From positions 930,001-994,000 of the forward strand of contig NAJO01000008.1 in assembly GCA_002077065.1 (NCBI GenBank): a stretch of DNA of 64,000 bases, given 5' to 3'. The position numbers were made by a program, and so were the translations under genes. The DNA comes from Cryoendolithus antarcticus (taxonomy: Eukaryota > Ascomycota > Dothideomycetes > Cladosporiales > Cladosporiaceae). Under the pieces are notes generated by a model. The model made no database searches. It saw nothing but the letters and a program-made list of their open reading frames with translations, and had not been told where the DNA came from. Below are positions 54,334 through 64,000 of this stretch, piece by piece (positions within the stretch are counted from its first letter, which is position 1; each line of letters opens with the position of its first letter).

Positions 54334-56738
54334 CTACACATCTGTGCTATATCTCAACGTGCGCTTCCGCTCATGCATCATCATCTTTGCCAGCATGGAG
54401 CTCGGTGATCGATCCAATTCCGGTCGTACGGCATCTACCGCAGGCAAGCCCTCTTTTCGAGCTTCGAGATCTTCAGCAAGAGCCCGACTCCTCTGGCGTG
54501 ATAAGGGTCGTGTCCTCGCTCGCAGGCTTTGTGCATTCGAGAGGCGGTAACCGAATTGTGTCCTTGAGCCATTGCCAATACCACTGTCGCTCTCGGACAT
54601 ATCGTCCTCGTCGTCCGAATCGTCCTTGCGGCGGCCACCACAACTTATCAGCCATGCGAGGAATCGGCCGATATTCCGGAGAAGTGCTGCGGTCTTTGCT
54701 CGCCAGAAGCGCATGCCAGTCGTCGTGTTCAAAGAGCCGATCAGTACGAAAAATGGCACGCAGACCGCTACCGTGACGCAGCCAAACAACCAATACGACT
54801 CCCGAGAGGGCATATTGGTCATTCCGAAGACTGAGGTGACAAAGGTTAACGGGATAAATACAAGGGATACCATGGTCAGGATCTTGATGTTGTGGCCTTG
54901 GAGTATGCTGACTTCGGTGTTCTCGACGGATTTGCGGGATTCTGCATTTTGGTCAATTCTCGCGTTTTCAACGAGTCGTGGCTGGGCGACGATGTAACGT
55001 CTGCTGTCCACGTACCTTGGATCGAGGTCCCCTTGAAAAGCTCCTCCTTCAGCCCATTGATCTCTTCTCGTCGATCGTCGTTTTCCTCGATGATCTTCCT
55101 GAGGGCAACCATTTCCTTCTCGAACTTAGCGCGCAGACTAGCCATCTTCTTCTTGAAGTAGACATTACGAGAGCTATTCTGTTCAAGTAATGGCCAAAGG
55201 GTCTTGTGTGTTCCCTCCCAGACATCATCGGTGAAGGTGTCCTCATAGGCGTCGACCATCAGTTTGATGCTGTCATTCATCATGCCAAGCGTCTGATAAG
55301 CCCAGAAGTATCGGCGAGAGTATGTGAACTCGCTGTCTTCGAACAATAACGTGTCGCGTAGGTCGGAATTGAAGATGAAGTCGAGTGGAGGGGTGACGAG
55401 TTTCGTGATCTCTTTGTATATTTGCTCAAAGCGTTTCTGAGCATCGCGGTACTCGCCGAGTAATGTCGTTAGGAATGCTTCCACTCCGTTGACGTAGTGC
55501 TTCGTCGAGTCGTGTATCTAAAGGTCAACATGATCAGCGACCCTCATCCACCGTCCTGCAACGACGAGATGCGAGACTTACATCCATCGTTGCATGCCAA
55601 TCCGGGTAGCATTGCAGATTCAGCACATGCCACGCGGACCAAGGGTCATAGGCAAAGCCGAACGCATTCTTTGCTCTCCGATGAGGGTTCCTCACTTTGC
55701 GTATAGCTGGTCCAGTAAGAGCGAGTGCGACGACTGAGCTGCAGCGCGTAACGGCGATGTGACCGGCCTTGCGTTCGTCCTGTTGATCAGCAAGCTGCCA
55801 CTTCATCGGGACGCATTCTGGGCCGATGATCTACATGCTGTTAGCTATCTTACAATGATGAAACGCGCGATGTGAGAACCCACGGTGAAGTACTCGAAGC
55901 TGAAGACAAAGCTTTTCTGCTTTCGCAAATCGTCGTCAAACGATCGATGCATGTGCGGAGATGTACCGCTGACGTCGATCAGATGCTTGAACAGCTCATC
56001 GACATCGAAGTGAGGGCTCAGAGTGTGATGCGCAGCGCCAAAGAGCATTGGGCTTGGTTCTCGCAGAATAGTGATGCGACCGACTGCCAGTCGCTCCTTG
56101 GGCGGCTGGTTAATTTCTTTGATAGCGTGCCAGATGGCTTGGGCTTTCGATTGCTCCCGTTCTATGTGTGGGAAGTCCACCGGAAGAGGCGCGCCATCAG
56201 CTCCCACATCATATACTGAGTAATGGCTGAGATGACTGCGATCTTCTGCTTCCCCAAGCTTGTTGTGAATGAGCTGAGGTTGCTGAAGGCGCGTTGGACT
56301 ATCAATGACAGAAGCCAGTATCTTGGCGCCGTACTGATTCCACTTGTACGCTCGTAGGTGACTACGAAGGGTTTCCTCATCGTATTTCTCAGCTCCCAGG
56401 GGCACTGAAACATACAAGTCTTCGTCGTCTGCATCCACGTCTGAGTCGTCACCTGTTCGCCTGGACTCTGAGGAAGTGGTCAGTGTTGCAAGACCCGCAG
56501 ACGACTTCCTTCCCCCGGCTCTTCGTTCCGATGCTGCGTGTGTAACGGATGGTCTCGGCGATCTTGGTCCTGTGATCGAAGGTCGATGTAGTATCCTATC
56601 ATCTGCTGCAGGCTGCGACGTGGTCGCCGCCAGGTTCTGGGCTAGCAGCTCGTGTATCTGCCGGAAGGACTCGATATATGCGTCCCTCTGGGCATCAAGC
56701 TGCTTAAGCAAATCACCGACCTGCTCCGCTTGACTCAT
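54334..56738 (-). CDS. CorA-like metal ion transporter family protein
   Basis: Four exons: 56738-55884, 55830-55582, 55517-55016 and 54941-54334, with introns of 53 (GTGGGT donor), 64, 74 nt. The spliced protein has 737 residues. A helical, Ser-rich N-terminus leads to a cytosolic domain (KPIVR-like EYFT-IIGPECVPMKWQLADQ across the first junction). A long coiled coil (about residues 450-540) is followed by two membrane helices, ILTMVSLVFIPLTFVTSVFG then GMTN then YWLFGCVTVAVCVPFFVLIGS. GMTN near residue 575 takes the place of the GMN signature of CorA/Mrs2 magnesium channels. The C-terminal tail is acidic then Arg-rich. Such fungal CorA-like proteins sit in the plasma membrane; the transported ion is not certain. 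Confidence 0.85.
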
Positions 56739-57752
56739 CCTGGCCGGGTGGCACTGTCAGGATTCGCAGACTGAATTGGCGAACAGATCATGGGGAATGC
56801 TGTCTCTTGTCTATGGACTTGATGCGCGAATACCTCCGCTAATTCGGGAAGCGCATGAACTTGATCGTACTGGTGGCACAGCAGCTCAGAAAGCAGAAAT
56901 GGCACTCAGCATCGCATTTTGCCACAACGTCGCATGTCTGTATCCCTCTCTCTCTCTCCCACACACACACCGTATAACTGGATTACGGATGTAGCCTCGC
57001 TGATAATAGCACAAGCGCCCTTTAAGATCCTTGGAGAGGCAAAGATAGCTGTGTGAGAGTGACTTCTAGAAAAGGTGGTAGAGAGTAACAGCTCGAGCGA
57101 CGGCGAGAGCACGAACGAGAGCAACGTTGACAAAGATACCGACTCACCATTATACAGCACTAGAAGACGAGGCTGAATGTCCCGTCAATGGCTTGCATTA
57201 GCGATATCCACACTTCACTGATTATGTCATACCAAGATCGCTTGGGATCCTCTTCGACTAGCTTGACTGCACCAGGGCGGCCGGTCTGCATGAGCAGTCT
57301 TGGCTACATGGACCGGTGAATAACATCGAAGCGAGATGGACCAGAGTCTGTGTTGTAATGTGCTTCTACTGCAGATTTGCGGTTCATCGACGGCCGGCGC
57401 GTTCACGGCCAGCCAAGCGTTGAACGTAGGGCTGAAGGTTCATCGCGTCTCGTCGAATGGACGAGAGGGCCAATCTAGCGAGCATATTGCAAGGTGTTGA
57501 TCATGCTTCTGGTTCGTCGAGACACGTGGAGACGATATCGTGTGCGATGTTCGATCAGGTGGAGGAAATGAAAGGAGAAAGTTCTGGTGCAATTGAACAT
57601 CGTGGAGCGAGGGGACACTCGAAAGCTTTACCATGACTCGCGCGTCTGTCGCGCTAGCCTAATTGAGCTCATAGCGGACTCCCGAGCTGCATCAAGAGCC
57701 ATGAATGTCTGAACAGATGGTAATCAGAACTGGTTTATCGCCACAGCCTGCT
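56739..57752. other. 1.0-kb intergenic region with a CT/CA microsatellite
   Basis: Divergent spacer between the CorA-like and mL50 genes. A compound run of CT then CA dinucleotides lies at 56945-56970. Frames are short. ATGs at 57705 and 57717 in the mL50 frame may be alternative starts. Confidence 0.5.
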
Positions 57753-59122
57753 ATGCCTCGACTACTAGTGAACCAGCAGGCACTTCGCTCGGCGGTGCAG
57801 CCAGCAGCCTCTGGTTATGTATGCCTCGCCTGCCGCGCCCAGAGCCAACGACATTTCTCAGTCTCCCGCCGGTCACGCAAGGAGCAATTGCCCTTCTTCA
57901 AGCGTCTAACGAAGTCCATCTTCGGCGACGAAAAGTCCCGCGAGGCCTCGAAGAAGCGCGAGGATGCCACGAGGAAACGAGCCGAGGAGACTGTGGCCAC
58001 GGGATCGGTCGACTACGAGCAATGGGTTGACGAGAAGGGCAGAGAGTGGCAGCGAGCAGCAGTAGTGGACCCGAGCATCAACAAGGACTACAAGCAGTCG
58101 TCTGACTGGGCAGGTCTGGAGCTGATTGGTGGAGAGCAGTGGGTCAGGGAACGACGAGATGGTGGGGAGCAGTATATTGGGTGAGCACCGTCTCGCAGTA
58201 CACTTCACCATTCACGTTATCTAACGAGCTGCAGTTTTAACCCAAGGAGGAAGACAGAGTTGACCAATGAGGAATGGAAGAATCTACTGCGTCATGTGAT
58301 AGTGGAGGTCATGGTCGCCAAACAGGCATCGCTAGACCTGGACACACTGACTGCTGACCGAGAAGTGGACCTGGACCACTGGGCACGCACTGTCGGCGTG
58401 ACTTTTGAGCAGAAGGACGGCAAACTGTCCATGAATTTCATAAAGCCAGGAGATCGGGATCTCATCGTGCAAGCACTGGGACTGGGTGTACCGACGATAG
58501 TCGAGTCAGAGGAGGCGACCAGGGCGGTCGATGAAGCTGGAGAGGTAGTCGGGTTTGCAACAGACGACATTGCTGCCAGTCTCGAGGACAAGCAGCCTGC
58601 TGCGCAAGACGTCGCGGACATGGCGGCTCTTGATGCCCAAGCCAAGCAGCGGATGCATAACATCAAAATTGCGACCCAAGTGACGAGCGGAGGAAGCAAG
58701 CATGATCTTCCCGCGTACGCATTCATGGACCCCGACATCAAGCTGACAGTAAGGCCTTTCCCAGTCAATCTTGACAACCACACCATCACATTGCTAATTC
58801 CACCTAGATCATGAAGCGAGTCTTTCAGCTGACGAGTCACCGATTACCCGATGCTGTGGTGTCCACAGCTAGCACTCCAATTGACCTGTACCATGCCTAT
58901 ATCACTAAGCCTGCACCAAAGAAGCTAGCGCAGACGAAAGAGCTCAATAAAGTCAAGGTCAGTGTGCCCAATGTCACTGTGTACAGCAAGCGTCGTACAC
59001 CCATCGACAAAGAGAAGGACGTCGGTCGCTGGAAGGTCATCGAGGAGGAGCTACTCCGGCGCAATCTGCCAGTCACTGGGAGCAGATACCAGGGTGCTAA
59101 GACCACGACACCACTGGCATAA
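57753..59122 (+). CDS. Mitochondrial large-subunit ribosomal protein mL50
   Basis: Three exons: 57753-58180, 58235-58748 and 58808-59122, with introns of 54 nt (GTGAGC, branch TCTAAC, CTGCAG) and 59 nt (GTAAGG, ACCTAG). The 418-residue product begins MPRLLVNQQALRSAVQPAAS, an Arg-containing presequence; in-frame ATGs 57705 and 57717 would add up to 16 residues. HFSVSRRSRKEQ follows as a likely processing region. The second junction joins DIKLT-IMKRVFQLTSHRLPDAVVS, which matches the mL50 core (v.kr..QLTGhRIPD..is.a). The product is a mitoribosome component (yeast Mrpl13 is the counterpart). The middle third (residues 150-270) is fungal-specific and acidic. Confidence 0.75.
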
Positions 59123-59467
59123 GGAACCGGAAATTCGCGGAGGCATGCTATCGGTCCTGCGTGGGAGCACCCATGACTGCCATGCTGGGCTATTATTACT
59201 GTCTGGAGTGCGACCTCGCTAGATCCTGTCGGCTGACACGGCATCCGTGATGGCACGTTGCTCACACGTGACACAAGCGTCGGTGCGAAGCTTCTTTTAG
59301 CCATCAATCTAGGGGTCGTGTAACCATGGTGCGCCATTGAAGGCTCGAAGAAGTTCACTTATAAGCAACAGTGCAGGTCTACAAGAGCAGAGGCTCCGAA
59401 CACATCCGCTATCAAGGTCATCAAGAGAGAGACATGCCAGGTCATTGCCATTAACCAAGCAAGCTCC
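59123..59467. other. Intergenic region
   Basis: 345 bp between mL50 and the small secreted candidate. No feature recognised. Confidence 0.45.
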
Positions 59468-59773
59468 ATGGGCTCCCTGCGGCTCACTGCGCTCCTACAT
59501 ATCGCTACAGCCATTCTCTTCCTGTTATTAGCTCTCGTCACGGAGACGTCCGCTTCAAACGTCACCACTGTCAATGACTGGGATCCTCCTCCGCCGACCA
59601 TCACACCGTTCACTTCGCCACTACTCAACCCGCCTCCGTTTCCTCCGCACACAAGCTTGCTATCGAGTATCTCAGGAAGCAGTCACAAGATTCAGACAGG
59701 ACTATCTGTCCCAGCCTCAGCCATATTCTCATCTGCGCCATCAACCCTCATTACTACTACACGCAGCTGGTGA
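59468..59773 (+). CDS. Possible small secreted protein (101 aa)
   Basis: An ATG-started frame whose first 30 residues form a strong signal peptide or anchor (LLHIATAILFLLLALVTETSAS). The remaining 70 residues are rich in Pro, Ser and Thr (DPPPPTITPF, LLNPPPFPP) with no cysteine pattern. It could be a secreted Pro-rich peptide, the first exon of a longer gene, or a chance frame. The opposite strand also carries a frame here but without a comparable signal. Low confidence. Confidence 0.35.
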   Translation: MGSLRLTALLHIATAILFLLLALVTETSASNVTTVNDWDPPPPTITPFTSPLLNPPPFPPHTSLLSSISGSSHKIQTGLSVPASAIFSSAPSTLITTTRSW

Positions 59774-60103
59774 TGGAGTCATCACATCTGCTGCAAGTAC
59801 TGGCAAGCGAGTCAGCGCAGGTTTGGCGGCGTTGAAGGAATCTACGATGTTCATGGGGTCATGATGGCACTCAGCTGAGCCTTGAAACCGTGGACGAGGC
59901 AGCTGGGCATCTGAGCACGCTTCTTATGGGTCGGCCACAACTGTCACTTGGCGATATGACGGCGTAGATTAGATACGGAATGTTGAGGTGCAGATGACTA
60001 GCGAAATCGGCAACCCGCTATCTGCCCGTCTCACATGGGCTTAGTCTATGACTACGTCGGAGACAGCTTACGATCATGTACAACCGAGATAGGCATTTGC
60101 GCC
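59774..60103. other. Intergenic region
   Basis: 330 bp downstream of the small secreted candidate and of the Ree1-like gene (convergent). No feature recognised. Confidence 0.45.
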
Positions 60104-60715
60104 TCACTTCCCATCGCCAGTCACAACCTCCACTCCCTCAAACCTCACCTCCAACCCCTTCTCCTCATCTCCCTCCTCAACCGTCGGCTTAGCAGCATAC
60201 ACCCCCACCCAAATCTCCCCCTCCCTCTCCATCTCAGCCCACTTTACCTCCCTCAACGCCTCCCGCTTCCCACCCACGACAGCATAAACCCACAACGTCT
60301 CCCCATCCTTCACAGCCTCGAACGTTGCGCTCTCGCCCTTCTCGAACATCGGACACAGACTCCAGTCCGAGTACTTGTCAGTCCCGACTACACCTAGCTT
60401 TGCCTCGCCATTGAACAACTCGATGCCGGCTTTGACCCATTGCGATTTTGAGGGCTCGCTGGAGGGAGTGGGGAGGAATACGATGAAGAGGCCACCTTGA
60501 TCGAATTGCGTTTTCCACGGTCCGGAGACGGTGGTTTTGATCGAGGTGAATTGTGTGAAAGGGACGCGGCGGCCTATTGCAGGGGCGTTGAAGGAGTTTA
60601 GGGTTGGGTGGCGCCAGATGTCTGTTTTGGGTGGGGTGGTGAGGGTGAATGGGGATGAGGGATCCTTTGGCAGGACAGAAGATGGAGCGTTGAGAGTTTC
60701 CCAGGTGGACGGCAT
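60104..60715 (-). CDS. REE1: DUF1349 protein, Ree1-like (regulation of enolase)
   Basis: A 203-residue frame from ATG 60715, close to yeast Ree1 (about 200 residues). It reads MPSTWETLNAPSSV, then TDIWRHPTLNSFNAP, DQGGLFIVFLP, KAGIELFNGEAKLGVVGTDKYSDWSL and LWVYAVVGGKREALREVKWAE, all fitting the concanavalin-like beta sandwich of DUF1349. Yeast Ree1 is a cytosolic protein linked to galactose metabolism and enolase expression; the biochemical role is unknown. The frame continues upstream to 61030 with other ATGs, but those added residues do not resemble the family, and a TATA box lies between. Confidence 0.85.
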   Translation of the reverse strand: MPSTWETLNAPSSVLPKDPSSPFTLTTPPKTDIWRHPTLNSFNAPAIGRRVPFTQFTSIKTTVSGPWKTQFDQGGLFIVFLPTPSSEPSKSQWVKAGIELFNGEAKLGVVGTDKYSDWSLCPMFEKGESATFEAVKDGETLWVYAVVGGKREALREVKWAEMEREGEIWVGVYAAKPTVEEGDEEKGLEVRFEGVEVVTGDGK

Positions 60716-61123
60716 GTTTGTGAAGATCGCGGGTTGGAAGGGAAGTGCTGTGTACCTACATTGTGGACAGACGAAGTGCTTATATACTCGCTCGGACTTG
60801 ACTTTGTTCGTAAGGCAGTCAAGTGGAGAAGTTATCTTGCGGGTCCGCGGCTTGTACAAGCTGATAATAGATCGTCGGTCAATGGACACATGTGGTCTTC
60901 TCACTTCGGCCCGATCACCCGAAGGGAAGTGACGTTCATGTCGGCATGTCTTGTACTGGTAACTCGATACAGCCAGTGGTGACTGAACACAAGGACTGAC
61001 AAGTGGCATCTGACATTGACTGAAGTACACAGCCGCGGGTAACTTCGATCTGAGCGAGATCCGCTCAGTCCGTTCGGCGTTCGGACCCTCGGACCTGATA
61101 TCGCACGCTAGGAATTGAGCATC
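60716..61123. promoter_or_regulatory. Divergent promoter region REE1 / NADAR gene
   Basis: 408 bp between divergent start codons, including the TATA box above. No other motif recognised. Confidence 0.4.
60779..60786 (-). promoter_or_regulatory. TATA box of the Ree1-like gene
   Basis: TATATAAG on the minus strand, 64 bp before ATG 60715. The sequence and distance suit a fungal core promoter. Confidence 0.45.
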
Positions 61124-61868
61124 ATGGCCACAACTACGATCACCGACGATCCGTCACTTGGGCCCGTCTACTTCTGGCGGGAGTTCGAGGAGCCGTATGG
61201 CTTCATGTCACAATGGTACGAATGTCCGTTCGAGGTAGACGGTGTGCTGTACGCGCATACGGAGATGTGGATGATGATACAGAAAGCAAAGCTGTTTGGC
61301 GATGAGGTATCTGATTCTTGCTAAGCTCTTCGCGCACTTCCCTGGCTGACATGCCATCAAGGAATCTGCAAGCAAGATGATGCAGACGACCATACCTGCA
61401 GAGCATCAGGCTCTTGGCCGCAAGGTGTGCTCAGCATCTCCCCCAGTCCGCTGATTGTCAAGCTCACTGTCAACCAGGCCAAAGGCTTCGACAGGTCAAA
61501 GTGGGACGAGCGTCAGTTGTCTACTCCCATGAAGTACTTTGCAGTACTGACGACCATCCAGACAAGAGCCGCATTGTTGAGGAGGGCAACTACCATAAGT
61601 TCACCAAGGGCAAGTCGAGCGCCGAGATGTCGAAGCTGCTGCTTGCGACTGGCGAACGCGAACTCGTCGAAGTACGTTGAGACTAACATGCTTCCGTTTG
61701 CTGTCCTCGCTGACACTACCATTCCAGTCCTCGCCAAGTGACAGGATCTGGGGCGTCGGCTACCACGCTGACAATGCGACCGAGAATCGACATGACTGGG
61801 GCGAGAACCGACTCGGAAAAGCCATGATGGTCGTGAGGCGGAAATTGCGGGAGGAAGCAAAGCTTTGA
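61124..61868 (+). CDS. NADAR-domain protein (YbiA/DUF1768-like N-glycosidase)
   Basis: Five exons in 745 bp: 61124-61306, 61362-61424, 61478-61511, 61562-61671 and 61728-61868, with introns of 55, 53, 50 and 56 nt. The third donor is GTCAGT, less common. The spliced 176-residue protein is a full NADAR domain: FWREFEEPYGFMSQWYECPF, HTEMWMMIQKAKLFGDE, PAEHQALGRKAKGFD, KWDEHKSRIVEEGNYHKFT, ATGERELVESSPSDRIWGVGY and NRLGKAMMVVR. NADAR proteins cleave N-glycosidic bonds: bacterial YbiA removes toxic riboflavin intermediates, and other members remove ADP-ribose from guanine in DNA. Which reaction the fungal protein carries out is not clear from sequence. ATG 61124 is the first in frame. Confidence 0.9.
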
Positions 61869-61937
61869 GACTTTCAGCATTCGTACCTGCCTCTTACACA
61901 GGCGTCCAAGTACGCATGCCACTGGCGATCCAAAGCC

Positions 61938-62519
61938 TCACTCGCGCTGTAGCACAACCGTCAGCGCCATGAACACGAGCATGGCAGTCTTCAGCCATGG
62001 GTACTCGCTCAGTAGAATCGTGACATAGCCGACGTAGGGGACGTAGCCGGCAACACTACCCACGACATCTTTCTTGCGATCCAGGAAAGTCTGCCCGCGT
62101 GCGTAGAGCTCCGTGTCATCGGCAGCGTTGTTGTCGCCTTTCGTGAGAAGTTGCAGTGGCTTTGATCTGCTCTTCAGTCAGCAACGTGCCTTGCCTAGTC
62201 ATACTGAGACCTGTAAAGCTTACCCTCCCCCAAATCTCCTGATAACCCTGTGCACAATAGGGATGTCCTTATCTCGCACATTGTACACAACAACCTCGCC
62301 CACTTGTGTCTCTTGCCGTCTGTTCCACAGGAATAACAGGTCTCCTCGCTGGAACGCTGGCTCCATGCTGCCAGAGAGTACGACAACGATTGGTGATCCG
62401 GAGTCTGTCACAACCGAGAGCCCTTTCCAGAGCATGAAGGCCGTCGAGAGCACGAGGGCGAACTGGAGGATTTGGGCGGCCAGCTGCCGAGGCTGCATGT
62501 TGGCGAGTGAGCCGAACAT
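61938..62519 (-). CDS. SEC11: Signal peptidase complex catalytic subunit Sec11
   Basis: Exons 62519-62224 and 62166-61938, with a 57-nt intron (GTAAGC donor, GAGCAG acceptor, phase 2), give 174 residues. One membrane helix (about residues 17-37) precedes [15 protein letters not shown] with the catalytic Ser51. IPIVHRVIR holds His90, and the spliced region [20 protein letters not shown] supplies the Asp residues near 110-116. The C-terminus ends VVLQRE. It cleaves signal peptides in the ER lumen as a Ser-His-Asp S26B peptidase. Its stop codon lies only 69 bp from that of the convergent NADAR gene. Confidence 0.95.
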
Positions 62520-63336
62520 CGTGGCGGTGGTGTCGAGTTAGCAAGCGGTAGGTTGAATCTGACTATTCGCAGAGGAAAGTGTCTCTGCAGGTCAGAAACT
62601 TCACTAACCACGCTTGCACTCGCGATTTGTCATTTGCTTTGAGTAGCGACGTAGTATCATGAAGTCGGAGTGGACCTGTACAGGATATCTATACAATCCA
62701 ACGTGTCTACAACATTTAGACGACATATTCGCGCGCTAGGGTCGGCCCCTGCCGAAGCTCTGTTGCTCGACTTCATCTGTCTCACTCTCGATCCGAGCTT
62801 CACCGCGATAGGGTCAGTCGCAGAAGGCCGTTTTGACTTGACAACGTTGAGGTGCCTTCCGGCCTCTGGTATGGAGTGTTTCCAATCGCATCATTCTCAG
62901 GCGTTACGCTACACTTCAAGTCCAAAATGGAATGCGTACACGTTCGGCGATTAGCACGCATCGCTCTGCAGAGCCCACTTCAGCTGCTTTGTATGAGCAA
63001 CTTGTCCATCACTGTCGAGATGAGAGAGTGGAACCACGCGTTACTCAATGGTGCAGGCGCCCAATATGTCGTTCCAGTGAGGATGTCTGTCTCAAGCTCC
63101 GAAATGAATCATAGCAGTAGCGAACGCCAATGTGGTTCTAGTGGTTATACATCAGTGCAAGAGCTCACTCAGTCTGCAAATGACTTGACGGGATGCATGT
63201 GATTACACAAGGGTCAAATCACATGTTTCCCTCATGGGACTGGACGTAATACTCTTGCAAAGGTACTAACATCTTCTATTCTTCATCTACACATAAAGCA
63301 CCTCTACCTTACAGATCCACACGACACGAAACTACG
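62520..63336. other. Intergenic region
   Basis: 817 bp of divergent upstream sequence between SEC11 and the PWWP-like gene. Only short unsupported frames occur. Confidence 0.45.
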
Positions 63337-64000
63337 ATGACGAAGGCAGACCCCCAGTTGGACCAAACCTACGTGATCAAGCTCAACGGTCAAGTCTGGC
63401 CGGTCGTGGTCTGCTATGAAGAACGCATGCCGGATCGCGAGCTCGAGAGGCGACAAGAGAAGCATCAAGTGGCCGTCATTGTACTTGGCTATCGCCAGTA
63501 GTAAGTCTGCACTATTCAACGGCTTGGACAGGGGCAACACTGACGGAAGTCAGCTGCTGGGTCAACCCAGCGAATCTGCGAACGTACAATCCGGACATCA
63601 ACCACGCTGCGGTTACAAAATCGACTTCGTACGACGAGGGCTCGTCACTCGCAGCTCAGGAGGAGAAACGCTGCATAGCATTCAAGCAGGATGCGCCAAT
63701 GCTGAAGGATGCCAACTTCTGGCATAACTACATTCATCAGGAGAAGGTCGCAGCTCCGATGCTTCTCTCACGCCAGTCGCGCTCGATCAGCACTTCACCG
63801 ACGAACTCGGGTCGCTCGTGTCACTCCGAAACCAGACCAAAGGTGACCGCGCGCAAGCGTTCCGCATCACCTACACTCGATGCTTGCAGGGAGCCCAAGA
63901 GAAGGCTCTCGCAACCTCAACGGGACGCACTCACGGCTGGCGAAGGACCCGTGTCCTACCACTTCCCTACGCACGAGGATATCGTAGCTCTTAAAGACGA
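63337..64000 (+). CDS. PWWP-like domain protein, 3' end outside the window
   Basis: Exon 1 is 63337-63500 and exon 2 starts at 63554, with a 53-nt intron (GTAAGT donor, CTGAC branch, TCAG acceptor). The frame is then open to the window edge, giving about 203 residues so far. The N-terminus LDQTYVIKLNGQVWPVVVC and the junction VIVLGYRQY-CWVNPANLRTY match the PWWP fold (G.vWPa.v, then a F/YG...yaWv strand). The following part is helical and then basic and Ser-rich (SRSISTSP, SHSETRPKVTARKRS), suggesting a nuclear protein. PWWP domains bind DNA and methylated H3K36 nucleosomes. Full architecture is unknown because the gene is cut. Confidence 0.65.

Noticed and set aside
60716..61030. N-terminal extension of the Ree1-like frame
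   Set aside because: The added 105 residues are unlike the family and a TATA box lies inside the interval.
1..64000. Biosynthetic cluster, transposon or horizontally acquired island
   Set aside because: No polyketide or peptide synthase, transposase, reverse transcriptase or long terminal repeats were seen, and gene content is ordinary for the fungal core genome.

Overview
This window is nuclear DNA of a filamentous ascomycete (Pezizomycotina). The genes are eukaryotic and sit on both strands. I could place 30 spliceosomal introns, all only 44-74 nt long, mostly with GT(A/G)NGT donors, CTRAC/CTAAC-like branch points and CAG or TAG acceptors. Several families present are typical of such fungi: a CFEM cell-wall protein, a GPI-anchored coat protein, an MFS sugar permease, an intracellular GH5 and a MscS channel with an EF-hand. 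Base composition and protein flavour suggest a Dothideomycete (Capnodiales/Mycosphaerellales type), but that is inference. No prokaryotic, viral, plasmid or CRISPR signal is seen.

Layout. 0-9.7 kb: a membrane-anchored ubiquitin protease, mitochondrial ribosomal protein bL9m, a GPI/CFEM wall protein, an asteroid-like XPG nuclease and a small Cys-rich orphan. 9.7-11.65 kb holds no gene I can support. 11.65-22.65 kb: COX16 divergent from the ATR/Mec1 checkpoint kinase, then an EF-hand MscS channel. 22.95-26.1 kb: acid trehalase. 26.1-27.9 kb is a gene-poor gap carrying a degenerate 16-bp minisatellite. 27.9-40.2 kb: glycine decarboxylase P-protein, a UCH deubiquitinase with a puzzling in-frame tail after its stop, TFIIIC Tfc6, mitochondrial GatA, a PHD-finger protein and INO80 subunit Ies6. 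41.8-47.7 kb: a sugar transporter divergent from a GH5 glycosidase, then a fungal orphan. 49-59 kb: a second orphan, a GDXG-type hydrolase, Kes1/Osh4, a CorA-like transporter and mitochondrial ribosomal protein mL50. 59.4-64 kb: a possible small secreted protein, a Ree1-like protein, a five-exon NADAR protein, SEC11, and the start of a PWWP-like gene cut by the window edge.

How the genes relate. Most are unrelated housekeeping genes. Six products act at or in mitochondria (USP30-like protease, bL9m, COX16, P-protein, GatA, mL50), and two are ubiquitin proteases. The only neighbourhood that suggests joint function is the divergent sugar transporter/GH5 pair, whose shared promoter carries two CGGTTAA direct repeats.

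I did not find convincing evidence for a new multi-gene system. The oddities most worth a second look are the coding-looking tail after the UCH stop codon, the 16-bp minisatellite, the 12-nt micro-exon in the sugar transporter and the paired promoter repeats. Intron positions were read by eye from splice motifs, frame and family conservation, without transcript data.
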